In this document: positions 12,134 to 22,218 of the stretch, piece by piece | Layout: each line of letters starts with the position of its first letter | Numbering within the stretch: the first letter of the stretch is position 1 | NCBI GenBank assembly: GCA_026724425.1 | Contig: JAIUCV010000117.1 | Location: 281,501-345,500, forward strand | DNA: 64,000 bases | From: Erythrophleum ivorense | Lineage: Eukaryota > Streptophyta > Magnoliopsida > Fabales > Fabaceae | Direction: 5' to 3' | The notes under the pieces: generated by a model | The model's input: the letters and a program-made list of their open reading frames with translations, nothing else | What the model was told of the DNA's origin: nothing | The model's database searches: none | Program-made: the position numbers and the translations under genes

Positions 12134-12206
12134 GCTGCTTCCTGGAATCGAACCCGCATCCTCAACGTCTAAAGAAAACTCAGCTGACCAGTAGGCTACG
12201 CCTATA
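12134..12206 (-). other. tRNA-like sequence in left arm (A-box/B-box relic)
   Basis: On the minus strand a perfect B-box, GGTTCGATTCC (12145-12155), follows an A-box-like TAGCCTACTGG (12189-12199) at the 44-base spacing of real tRNA genes. It mirrors the sequence in the right arm. Acceptor and anticodon stems do not pair well, so this is a tRNA-derived relic rather than a working tRNA. Confidence 0.5.
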
Positions 12207-13063
12207 TTGTTGTAAACATTTACCTCTCATATATATATAAACATACATGCTCTTGATGATTTTGTTCAATTATTACAGATTATTGGCTCTCTATTTTAAC
12301 AATCATAACTCGAAACTAATAAATTATACATTTAAAATAAAATGAATGATCAAAACTAATAAATTTTATAATGATTTAATAAAAATTATATTAAATTATA
12401 CTCCTTAAACAAACTAAATTTTTGATACTATTTTATATTATTTATTAGTTTAAAATTGAATTTATAATTTTGGTTATTATTGGAATATAGTTAACAATTT
12501 AATATAAATTTTATATATATATATATATCGCAATTCACAATTTTATTTCATTATTTAGACTGATCATGATTAAAACAGAGAGTCGTGAAAGATATGCGAA
12601 GAGTGAAATTAAATGTATCCTTTTTATCGTAGTGTCATTTGAAAATGGTTATTTTATGATTATAAACCGTTAATCCGAATTGCGAATAATATTATTTTAA
12701 ACCGTTAATCTGAATTAATTTAATTTTATATATTATGAATGTATAATTTTATATATAATTTATATTAAACTGTTAACAAATATTATAATAATAACCAAAA
12801 TTATATATTCAATTTTAAACTAATAAATAATATAAAATCGTATCAAGATTTTAGTTTGTTTAAGGAGTATAATTTAATATAATTTTTTATTAAATCATTA
12901 TAAAATTTATTAGTTTTGATCATTCATTTTATTTTAAATGTATAATTTATTAGTTTCGAGTTATGATTGTTAAAATAGAGAGCCAATAATCTGTAATAAT
13001 TGAACAAAATCATCAAGAGCATGTATGTTTATATATATATGAGATGTAAATGTTTACAACAAT

Positions 13064-13136
13064 ATAGGCGTAGCCTAGTGGTCAGCTGTGTTTTCTTTAG
13101 ACGTTGAGGATGCGGGTTCGATTCCAGGAAGCAGCA
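13064..13136 (+). other. tRNA-like sequence in right arm (A-box/B-box relic)
   Basis: The A-box TAGCCTAGTGG (13071-13081) and a perfect B-box GGTTCGATTCC (13115-13125) are spaced 44 bases apart, exactly as in a tRNA gene. The T-arm and anticodon stem are imperfect. It may still bind the RNA polymerase III factor TFIIIC; whether it is transcribed is unknown. Confidence 0.55.
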
Positions 13137-13373
13137 ATTTTCTTATTTTCATCCACGTGGCAGGTGACGTGTCAATCCCCGTCATCTCTGTTAACGGGAA
13201 ATCACCGTTGACCGTATCCCCGTTAGTTAAGGTTCGTTTTGGCCACGACGTAATTAGTTTGGGTATGAAAATGATGAATTTTATTAGTTGGGGTACGAAT
13301 TGGTACACGTTTTTAGTGCGGGTACGAATCGGCACCTATAATTTTAGTTGGGGTACGGATTGGCCGCTTTCCC

Positions 13374-13382
13374 AGTAAGTAT
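13374..13382. repeat. Right 9-bp target site duplication of the fold-back element
   Basis: AGTAAGTAT directly after the right terminus of the fold-back element; it overlaps the start of the resistance gene TATA region. Confidence 0.9.
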
Positions 13383-13388
13383 ATATAG
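13380..13388 (+). promoter_or_regulatory. Putative TATA box of the TNL gene, copy 1
   Basis: TATATATAG lies about 165 bp upstream of the ATG at 13552. The right end of the fold-back element is only 7 bp away, so everything further upstream in this promoter is transposon DNA. Confidence 0.5.
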
Positions 13389-13551
13389 CACACTAGCACT
13401 CTAGCAGAGTCAAGTTTTAAATTTTAATCATCCACATTTGAGATTAAAGTCAAAATTGCCGATTTTGCAGAGATGTGAGTCAAAGTCGTCGTGTATTCTC
13501 AACTTGCCAAGCATCATTTCTGCAATTTCTACATCTCTCTCCGTTTCGCGC

Positions 13552-16500
13552 ATGGCTTCTTCTTCTTCTTCTTCTTCTTCTTCTTCTTCTCCTTCTCCTC
13601 CACCGGTCGATTGTCCACACGATGTTTTCCTCAGCTTCAGAGGAGAAGATGTCCGCCTCAAATTCCGTTCCCACTTTCTCAAAGAGCTCGACCGCAAATT
13701 AATCACCTTCAAGGACGATGAGATGGAGAAAGGCCGATCTATTGCTCCTGAGCTTATCAAGGCCATTAAAGGAGCGAGGATCTCGATTATCGCGTTTTCT
13801 AAGAATTTTCCAAGTTCGAGCTGGTGCTTGGACGAATTGGTCGAAATCATGAATTGCAGAGAAGAACGAGGCCTAATCGTGATTCCCATTTTCTACGAAG
13901 TGGATCCTTCTCATGTCAAAAAACAATCCGACGGCTTCGGAGTGATCTTCGATAAGACTTGCGAAGGCAGATCGGAAGAAGAGATACTTCGGTGGCGGCT
14001 AGCGTTGACCAACGCAGCAACAGTAGTCGGAGACGGAGAGGATTCTCGGAACTGGTACTTTCCTAATATTGATTCCTCTTCCTTTAGTTTGTTTGTGAGA
14101 CGATTTAGATCATCGTCAACGATGTTTCAAATAAATTGAACTCATTTTATTTTTTCAGATTTCTTTCCAACATTCTTCTTCTTTTGGTATGTTTATGCTA
14201 CTGTGTATCATCTTTTGTTAGGACTGATGAAGCAAAGAGGATTGAGATCATCGTCAACGATGTTTCAAATAAACTGAATTCTACCGAATCCAATGATTTT
14301 GCTGACTTTGTTGGTATTGACCATCACATGAAAAAGATGAATTCTTTTTTGAATCTGGAATCAGATAAAGTGATAATGGTAGGGATTTGGGGTCCATCTG
14401 GAGTTGGCAAGACTACCATAGGACGAGCTCTCTTTAGTCAGCTCTCATGTCAGTTCCCACCCAGAGTTTTCATTGATAAGACCAAGGAAAACTATACAAG
14501 GGCAAACTCAGACGACTACAACACGAAGTTGTACTTGCAAACGCAGTTTCTCTCCGAAATTTTGGACCAGAAGGACCTAAAGATCCATGGTTTAGGTGCG
14601 GTGGAAGAAAGGTTAGGGCATAAGAAAGTTCTTGTTGTTTTCGATGATGTTGATGATCAAGTCCTCTTAAAGGCCTTGGTGGGGAAAACTACGTGGTTTG
14701 GTCCTGGAAGTAGAATTGTTGTGATTTCGAAAGATAGGGAGCTTCTGAAGGATTGTGGAATCGAATATGATTGTATTTACGAGGTGGGTTTCCCGTCGAA
14801 AGAGCTAGCTTTCCAGATGTTCTGTCGTTGTGCATTCGGGCAAGACTCTCCCCCTGATGGTTTTATGGATATTGCTATTGAAGCTGCAAGGCTCGCTGAG
14901 AATCTGCCGCTGTGTCTCAGTGTTTTGGGTTCATCCCTGCGAGGGATCAAGAAGGAGGACTGGGCAGATAGGCTGCCTAAGCTCCGAAACAGTATGGCTG
15001 GACAAATTGTTAAAACGTTAAGAGACAGCTATGATAGGTTAGAAAATGATCATAAAGCACTATTTCGTCACATCGCTTGTTTATTTAATCATAAACCACG
15101 TGACTACGTGATGCGATTGCTTGGAGATCGTAAGTTGGATGTTGGTGCTGGACTTGATACTCTAGCTGAACGGTGTCTCATACAGATATCTGAGGATAAC
15201 ATCATTAGGATGCATGATTTCCTGCAAAAAATGGGTAGAGAAATCGTCCGTCAACAAGAACAAGATATTCCTGGAAAACGTCAATTCTTGATGGACTCTA
15301 AAGAGATCTCCGATGTACTAGTCGATGGAACTGTAAGTGTGCTGCCTGCCTCAATACGTTTAAAAGCATGTCCTTAGGTTACTAATACATTTTGTCTTTC
15401 TAATATTTTTGCAGGGAACTAACAGTGTTTTAGGCATATTTCTGAACTTATCTGAAATCGAGGATACGTTTTCGATTGATAAGAAAGAATTCACGAGGAT
15501 GAAAAACCTTCGCTTTCTAAGCATCTACGGGGTCTTACAAGAGGATAAAGAAGTCTTGCTGGATTTACACGGAGGTAAAGACATTATGTGGCGCCAACTT
15601 AGATTACTGGAATGGTGGGGGTGCTCAATGAGATGCATGCCTCCTAACTTTCGTCCAGAAAATCTCGTAGAGCTTAGAATGCCGGATAGTCACCTTGAGG
15701 AATTGTGGGCAGGTGTTCAGGTATGAATGCTTTAAAATGTAGTAATTGATTTAAACAATGCATTATATTTTTCATTCTTCTTGCCTTCTGATTACTGATT
15801 CCACAAAAGGCTTAATAAAATCATGGGAGAATAGAATTTGGTAAATGAAAGAGAATAAGATTTTGCAAATTTTCTGCTCTAAACCAAAACATAACTTTTG
15901 AATGAGATTGATGGAAGGCGAGACAGACATCTGAGAAAAGCCAGAAGAGCGTGTTTAATTGCAAACTTTCTCAAGTAGAACATTTTACAACATGGTTGAC
16001 ATATTTTAAGCCTTGCCTCTTTCTTGTGTTATGATCAGCTGCTTAAATGCCTCAAGAAGATGGATTTGCGCAGATCTAAAAAGCTTAAAGAATTCCCAGA
16101 TCTTTCAAAGGCCACCAATCTTGAGGAATTGTATCTTGGAGATTGCTGGAGTCTGAAGGTGATTCCTCCTTCTATTCAGAATCTCAACAAACTGAAGAAG
16201 CTAGACATGAAAAGATGCAAAAATCTGCAGGGTCTTCCAACCAGCATCGACTTGAAATCTCTATATTCCCTCAATCTCAGTGGGTGTTCACAGTTGAAAA
16301 CTTTTCCTCAGATTTCAAGGAATGTTTCATCTCTCTTCCTAGATGAAACGGAGGTTGAAGAAGTTCCTGGGGGGATAGAATATATCTCTGGGCTCAATTA
16401 CATATTGCTGAACGGTTGCAGCAGCTTAAAATATATATCTCCGAACATTTTGAAACTGAAAGATCTCGAGGTGATATTCTTTTCAAACTCTGATTTTATC

Positions 16501-18566
16501 ATTGAAGAGAGCGACTCTCCAAGTGCAGAAGCAACTACAACAGACAACATTCACACTCAATTAGCAGATGCTTCTTCCTCTTGCAACTGGAAGCACGACG
16601 TCTACCTAAGCTTCTGTGGGAAAGACGTACGCAGAACTTTAATCAGCTACTTGTACCAGGAATTGAGTCGCAAAGGAATAACTGCATATAAGGCAGATGA
16701 GTTAATGAGAAGCCCGGAGGCCCAGGACACTGAGATTCAACATGTGATAAGAGAATCAAAAATAGCTATAGTCGTGCTTTCAAATAATTACGCGTCCTCG
16801 ACATGGTGTTTAGATGAGTTAGTGGAGATCATAAAATGCAAAAAAGAGATTGGTCTAAAAGTGATACCCATTTTTTATGGTGTGGATCCTGGTCGTGTCA
16901 AGAATCAGATCCCAGACCTTGTAAAGACCTTCAAGAAGATGTATACAGTGGACAAGCAAGAAAAATGGGTACAAGCTTTTAGTATAGTAAATCAACTTCT
17001 AGGATTGCATTCCCGAGACTGGTAAGCTAACAGAACTATTTCTTACTAGCTTTGACTTTAAGTTCTTAAGTATTATCTTCATGGATGTTCATTTCTTCAT
17101 ATTGTTTACTCCATTTTGATTGTGCCATCATCTTTCTTCCTACCAGGGGTTCTGATGCAGAGTTGATTCAAAAAATGGTTGATCTTGTGTCTGTTAGACT
17201 AAATATTACACCAAAAACGATTTCTCCAAGTGTGCTGGCAACGGCAACAGACAACATTCACACTCAGTTAGCAGATGCTCCTTCCTCTTGCAATTGGAAG
17301 CACGACGTCTTCCTAAGCTTCCGTGGGAATGACGTACGCAGAACTTTAGTCAGCTACTTGTACCAGGAATTGAGTCGCAAAGGAATCACTACATTTAAGG
17401 ACGACTTGCTTAGTAGCAAGGACATGGCCCGTCTGCTTCGAAATGGGATAAGAGAATCAAGAATAGCTATAGTCGTGCTTTCAAAAAATTATGCATCTTC
17501 GAGATGGTGCTTAGATGAGTTGGTGGAGATCATAAAGTGCCGAGAAGAGATTGGTCTACAAGTTATACCCATTTTTTATGGTGGTGATCCTGTTCATATG
17601 AGGAAGCAGATCCTAGACCTTACAGAGGACAAGCAACAAATATGGATGCAAGCTTTTACTGTAGTAAACCAACTCATGGGATATCGTTCCCAAGACTGGT
17701 AAGCTACTGAATTATTTATTGCTTTGACTATATAGTCCTAAAGTACTATTATATTCAGGAACGTTCATTTCTCCATAGTATTTTGATTGTGCCATCATCT
17801 TTCTTCCTACCAGGGATATGGATATAAAGATGATTGAAAGAATAGTTGATGATATTTCTTTTGGACTAACTATTACACCAAAAAAGTTGTCTGATGTTGC
17901 CGCAGTAGAAATGCTGCCCGGGATTCGTAATACTCTAGACAAGGAAATTGAGAAAACATTAATAGTGCATTACGATGGTTTAAAGAGGAACGAGAAAGCA
18001 TTGTTTCGTCATATTGCTTGCTTTCTGAACAATGAGACATATGATAATGTGACGCGAGTGCTGGAAGAAAGTGAGTTGGATGTTAGAGTTGGTCTTAAAA
18101 TTCTATTTGATAAGTCTCTCATACAAATATCGGAAGAGAGAGTCATATGTATGCACGATGGGCTGCAACAACTGGGCAGAAAAATAGTTCTTGGACCTTT
18201 CATTCACCAGCCTGCAAAGCGTCAATTCTTGATGGATACTAGTGAGGGTTGCAATGTGCTTATTGATCAAACTGTAAGTTTTTAGTTTTAGCATCGTTAT
18301 ATATATGTTAAATTTGGTTTCCTTACATAAATCAGGGTATGATTTGTTCGCTTAAAATATTTTTTTCCCAGGGTACTGAAGATGTGTTCGGCATTTCGTT
18401 TAAGGTAGCAGAAATGGAAGAGACATTGAGAAGAGATGAAAGATTCAAAGGATTGAAAAAGCTACAGTTTATGAGAATGTGCAAGGAGAGTTTGTACGGT
18501 AAAGAAGTCAGATTGCATTTAGTAAAAGGTCTCCACTCTTTGCGGCACCGCCTTAATAATACTTGA
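13552..18566 (+). CDS. TIR-NB-ARC-LRR-TIR-TIR-(half NB-ARC) immune receptor, copy 1
   Basis: Predicted exons: 13552-14054, 14222-15332, 15415-15720, 16039-17021, 17147-17698, 17814-18273 and 18372-18566, giving 1,369 residues with all phases matching. Order: poly-Ser start; TIR1 (about 22-167); NB-ARC with P-loop GPSGVGKTT (about 224), kinase-2 VLVVFDDVDD, degenerate GLPL (ENLPLCL) and MHD (about 497); LRRs (about 540-790); TIR2 (about 823-968); TIR3 (about 1019-1151); then an NB-ARC tail (about 1152-1305) lacking everything from P-loop to GLPL; then a short LRR stub. All three TIRs keep WCLDELVEI with the NADase glutamate; TIR2 has SFCG for SFRG. Each TIR exon ends with the same split Trp codon (TG|G), as in ordinary TNL genes. 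The predicted role is intracellular pathogen sensing. It could instead be two or three partial genes annotated apart. The upstream promoter is interrupted by a fold-back element. Confidence 0.75.
14107..14275. repeat. Exon-2 start duplicated into TNL intron 1
   Basis: About 31 bp at 14107-14137 (AGATCATCGTCAACGATG plus following bases) recurs at 14245-14275, inside the first codons of exon 2, with one mismatch. The upstream copy lies in intron 1. The same arrangement exists at 24735-24903. Confidence 0.7.
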
Positions 18567-19510
18567 CCGGTATGAATACTCACTCGATCTGGCCGTATTG
18601 ATAGGATTTACTCAGTTTTCCAGTTATGGGATATGCTTATATGTTAAACTTTACTTGTCCAGGTGATATTAAGCATTTCTGCTACCACTGGTCCACTCTT
18701 TTTATGTTGAATCTTTGGGATTTTTCGCAAGAAATAGGCAACGTCTATTTCGAGTTGTTGCAGAGACTAAGGTATGGTCAACGAACCATATAGATTAATG
18801 TTCTCTCTGCTCACTATAGTTTACCACTCTTATCTTCCACAGACTACCATTATAGAGCATTGGAGGCGTATTGAAGTAACAAGAATCGAAAGCAACAGAG
18901 ACATTGCAATCTTGAGGTTTCATATGCAACAGAGACATTGTAATCTTGAGGTTTCATATACCGACTGGATGTTCTTGTCTGTTTCACCATTGCTGGTATG
19001 TCAGTCTTCCTCACCTCTAATATTATTCTCAACAAAGTAAAGGCTCTGGAAAAGATAACTGTGGTTTTTGCTAAAGTGTGTTTCTGGATGTTGCTTGTGT
19101 TTTGGATATGGGCATATGGCACTCGTAGGACTGGTCATTGGAGTCATAGTGCATTTGAGTGTCTCTTTGACAAATTCTTTATAATGGCTTTCATTGCTGA
19201 AAAATTGTTCTCTGCTTTCTACAACGTGGGTCTTGTAGACATGGATGGACAAGCGTCCCCTTTCTAGTAAAGCTTTCTCTCTTTTATGTATTTATAGCTG
19301 CTTTGTATCTCAGATGATCAAGATCCTAACAATAAAACAATAGAAGAATATGATCCCATCTCTCAAGACCTTGAAGATCGATGTGCTTCGTGTTCAATGT
19401 CAAGTGCATCACCATATAGCATTATGAATGTTGATCCAAAACGCAAGTTTTATCTTCCCGAGCCATCCTTGCTTGCCAGATCAACTTTCTCAAAGCTTAA
19501 TCAATAGGTT
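18567..19510 (+). pseudogene. TNL 3' remnants downstream of the stop
   Basis: Short frames interrupted by stops follow the stop codon. They include an LRR-like stretch with a 34-bp unit repeated at 18892-18925 and 18926-18959, and a hydrophobic frame at 18998-19267. A final exon-like frame at about 19312-19508 starts after TATCTCAG and reads DPNNKTIEEYDPISQDLEDR and on to SLLARSTFSKLNQ before a stop. These may be the original C-terminal exons of the receptor, now cut off by the TGA at 18564. They could still be reached by alternative splicing. Confidence 0.4.
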
Positions 19511-19755
19511 GGAATTGATGAAGAAGATAGTGACAGACAACTGGTCAAAGAGTATAAAGATTATACTTTTTTCTCAAAGTAAATCTTTCCTTTTTTCTAA
19601 ACAATCCTCAACGGCTAGATATAGTAAAATTAAGGAAATTACGCAACAATTAAACAAAGAAACCGAATCTAAAACACCCACGCGCGCAATCTTTAACGCG
19701 TTTTATTTTATTTTTTATTTTTTACCGTTGGGGGCCAAAAGTAAAAAGAAAAATC

Positions 19756-19763
19756 TATAAATA
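19756..19763 (+). promoter_or_regulatory. TATA box of the MADS-box gene, copy 1
   Basis: TATAAATA lies 146 bp before the ATG, and a telo-box-like AAACCCTA follows in the leader at about 19858-19865. Confidence 0.5.
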
Positions 19764-19901
19764 TATCTCAAATTCACACAGTTTATCTCATTCTCAGTTT
19801 CATTCTTATTCTTGGTCGTGTTCGTGCTTTCTTCTTCGTACGTCAGCGAGAGAGAAAAAAACCCTAGAGTTTGTTTCCGTAATCAGCAAGAAAATCACAC
19901 G

Positions 19902-21002
19902 ATGCGATCTTCTCCTTCTTCGTCTTCCTCTTCCTGTTCACTCGCTTCCACCAGTTTAACTAACAGACTCGAGACAGTCTTCAAGAAAGCTTACGAGCTT
20001 ACGACTCTCTGCGATATCGAAGCCTGCGTCATCCATTACGGACCAGACGGAGAGTTGAAAACATGGCCTGAGGATAGAGATAAAGTGAGAGACATGACTC
20101 TTAGGTACAGTCAACTAGACGAGGCCAAGAGACGCAAGAAAAGCGTCAATCTTTCTGGATTCTTGATGAAGAAGAAGAAGAACGTGAAGACGAATTTGAA
20201 GAAGAAGGCGAAGACGAACGACTTAAAGTATCCGATCTCCGATCATTACTCTCCCGACCAAATCTCCCAACTGATTGAGTCCTTAGAACAGAGTTACTCT
20301 ACATTGAAAGAACGGCTTCGGTTTCTTGAGGCACAGAAACAGAAGAAGGAGACAAAATTGGAGGATCTTCAGAGTCAGAGTTTAGCTCCGCCAACGTTTC
20401 AGACCCAATCTTTAAACCCTAGCAAGTTCTCGCTGTTTATGTATAACGCAGGAGATGCTACTCTCTCTCAAATCCCACTCTCTGCACTAAAATTCAATCA
20501 AGTGCCCTCACAGTTCACCAATTACTCGGCAGTTCAAGAATCTGGATTGAAGAATCAGTTGATGCATCAAGAGCCTTATGGTTATGATCAGAACAACATG
20601 TGTATGAGTGGTATTACCAAAAGCAACAACTTTCAACGTCTTTGCGTCTCACACAGTCAAGATCTCTCAGCGTTACCATCAGAGTTACAAGAATCTGTGA
20701 ACAACTTTGGGTTGAATCAGTTGATGCAGCACGAAGAGCTTTATGGTTTTGATCAGATCATGTGTACGAGTGATACTACCAACAACAACGTTCTAGATCC
20801 TTGTCTCTTAAAGACAGTTTCAGATGATTTCTGTTCTGAATTTCAGGTCGGTAACACTAGCTTCCATCAAGATTTTCCAGATGTGTCAACCAGCTATGAT
20901 GTTCAATCTGCTGAGAGCAGTCCACTTCAGAGATCAACCCTACCATCTCTCTACACCGTTCCTAACAGTTACTTTCTTTCTGAAAACTCGAGATTTCTCT
21001 GA
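19902..21002 (+). CDS. Atypical type I MADS-box protein, copy 1 (AGL81/AGL98-like)
   Basis: Intronless, 366 residues from the ATG at 19902. After a Ser-rich start (SSPSSSSSSC) comes only the second half of a MADS domain: NRLETVFKKAYELTTLCDIE, then ACVIHYGPDGEL and KTWPEDRDKVRDM (about residues 22-66). The canonical MGRxKIxxxxIxxxxxRxxTFxKR DNA-contact helix start is missing or strongly altered. This layout is known in Arabidopsis type I (M-beta-like) AGL genes such as AGL81 and AGL98, the latter lying near this locus in A. thaliana as I recall. A Lys-rich segment (KKKKNVKTNLKKKAK) and a predicted coiled coil (about 130-170) precede a Gln/Ser/Asn-rich tail with a repeated GLxNQLMxxExxYGxDQ motif. 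Such genes act mostly in gametophyte or endosperm nuclei. Confidence 0.85.
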   Translation: MRSSPSSSSSSCSLASTSLTNRLETVFKKAYELTTLCDIEACVIHYGPDGELKTWPEDRDKVRDMTLRYSQLDEAKRRKKSVNLSGFLMKKKKNVKTNLKKKAKTNDLKYPISDHYSPDQISQLIESLEQSYSTLKERLRFLEAQKQKKETKLEDLQSQSLAPPTFQTQSLNPSKFSLFMYNAGDATLSQIPLSALKFNQVPSQFTNYSAVQESGLKNQLMHQEPYGYDQNNMCMSGITKSNNFQRLCVSHSQDLSALPSELQESVNNFGLNQLMQHEELYGFDQIMCTSDTTNNNVLDPCLLKTVSDDFCSEFQVGNTSFHQDFPDVSTSYDVQSAESSPLQRSTLPSLYTVPNSYFLSENSRFL

Positions 21003-22218
21003 GAACTAACAAACTGCCAGAACAAAAAAAGGTTAGAAGCAAGTACTTGGTGAAGTAGCTGATGATCATAGATAGTGAAGCTGTTTATTATGTTTTTATT
21101 TTGAATATGCATATAACTGCAAAACAAATGTATTTGAAGAGATTATATTAGAACTTGCTAGAACTTGAACTGAACACATTAATTAATTGAAACACACGTA
21201 TAACGCATATTGGTTTACACACACCCATACTGACATACATATGTACATGTGTATTTAGACCGGTTCGGTCCGGTCAAGTTCTAACCGGTTCGGTATGTTA
21301 CATGCTAGAACTTGACCGGACCGAACCGGTCTAAATACACATGTACATATGTATGTCAGTATGTGTGTGTAAACCAATATGCGTTATACGTGTGTTTCAA
21401 TTAATTAATGTGGAATTATATGATATCAAATAGACATTGGGGAGACAATACTATTAAAGCAAATGTAACTATAAATGATGCATATACCTAATGCGGAGGT
21501 TGCATGCTCAGCCAAGTAAAGGAAAACATTTTAAAGGTTCACCAAATTTAGAAAAAGACTCGTCTCCTTCAGTTTTCTTTTTCATATTCTGAACAAATGA
21601 CCCACAATGTGTTTAAAAGATCTTACGTAATTTATGACATAATTCCCCAACTTTCTCCTACAAAAGCTTTATTGGCACTTAAAAAAAAAAATTATTTAGA
21701 GTTTTTTTCTCTTGATTTATACTATTTTAACAGATAAATCAATATCTTAAAGTAAATTTCAGTTTTTGTGTGTGTGTGTGGACATCCCTAAAAATAGAAA
21801 TTAGTTTTCCCGTCCCTCTCCATCTTTCACACACATTACAATGTATACTCATTGGGGTCTTATAATAATAAAGGTCAGATAAATGTGAAACACGCTTGCA
21901 GTAATCATGTGTATTTTATCAATTTTTTTTTTTTGTAAAAAGGTATTTATCAATCTTCTTTCAGCATATTATGCCTACATTAAAGGCTGAGTATATGCCC
22001 AAAGAGAAAGAGAGAGAGATTTTCAAATTTTACTTTCTTGATTAAAGCGGCGACTTATGCGTTACATGTCATTTCGTGATTTTGTGGTCATGGTTAAAGC
22101 AGAAGTTTTTTTTTCCTCAAACATACCCAATTTATTAAAATACTAAAGAGTGGCACATTGTTTCTCTTGTTCAAGCATAGGACTTAGCCATGCTGGGATA
22201 CTACAATCTAGAAGTTTT
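21003..22218. other. Intergenic region between MADS gene and Copia fragment, copy 1
   Basis: Apart from the long hairpin at 21175-21412 it contains only AT-rich sequence and GT/GA microsatellites; no gene is supported. Confidence 0.45.
21175..21412. repeat. 238-bp perfect-type hairpin (long inverted repeat), copy 1
   Basis: The left arm 21175-21283 and right arm 21305-21412 are reverse complements except for a 1-2 base difference near 21229, with a 21-base loop. The arm begins CACATTAATTAATTG and carries GACCGGTTCGGTCCGG near its inner end. Parts of the arm (TAGAACTTGA) also occur just outside at about 21160. There is no clear target duplication. It could be a MITE or an evolutionarily young small-RNA hairpin. 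Confidence 0.85.

Larger units (their letters stand above)
11863..13373. mobile_element. 1.5-kb fold-back (Mutator-like) element with ~0.65-kb inverted arms
   Basis: The element starts AGGAAAGCGGCC and ends GGCCGCTTTCCC. The two arms (about 11863-12530 and about 12745-13373) are near-perfect inverted repeats of each other around an AT-rich loop of about 200 bp. It is flanked by a 9-bp direct repeat, AGTAAGTAT, at 11854-11862 and 13374-13382. Copy 2 of the duplication has the empty site with a single AGTAAGTAT at 24010-24018, which proves insertion. Nine-base target duplications with long inverted repeats fit a non-autonomous Mutator-like or fold-back element. No transposase is encoded. The left arm has about 33 extra bases near 12087-12120, containing AAAACGACGTCGTTTT. 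Confidence 0.9.

Noticed and set aside
13428..13889. Minus-strand and alternate-frame ORFs over the first TNL exon (also at 24056-24517), with poly-Glu or poly-Phe/Leu/Arg runs
   Set aside because: They are shadows of the TCT microsatellite that encodes the poly-Ser start of the TIR protein; no start context or family similarity.
18998..19267. 89-codon hydrophobic frame after the TNL considered as a membrane protein gene
   Set aside because: It overlaps a conflicting minus-strand frame, lacks start context and lies among TNL exon remnants.
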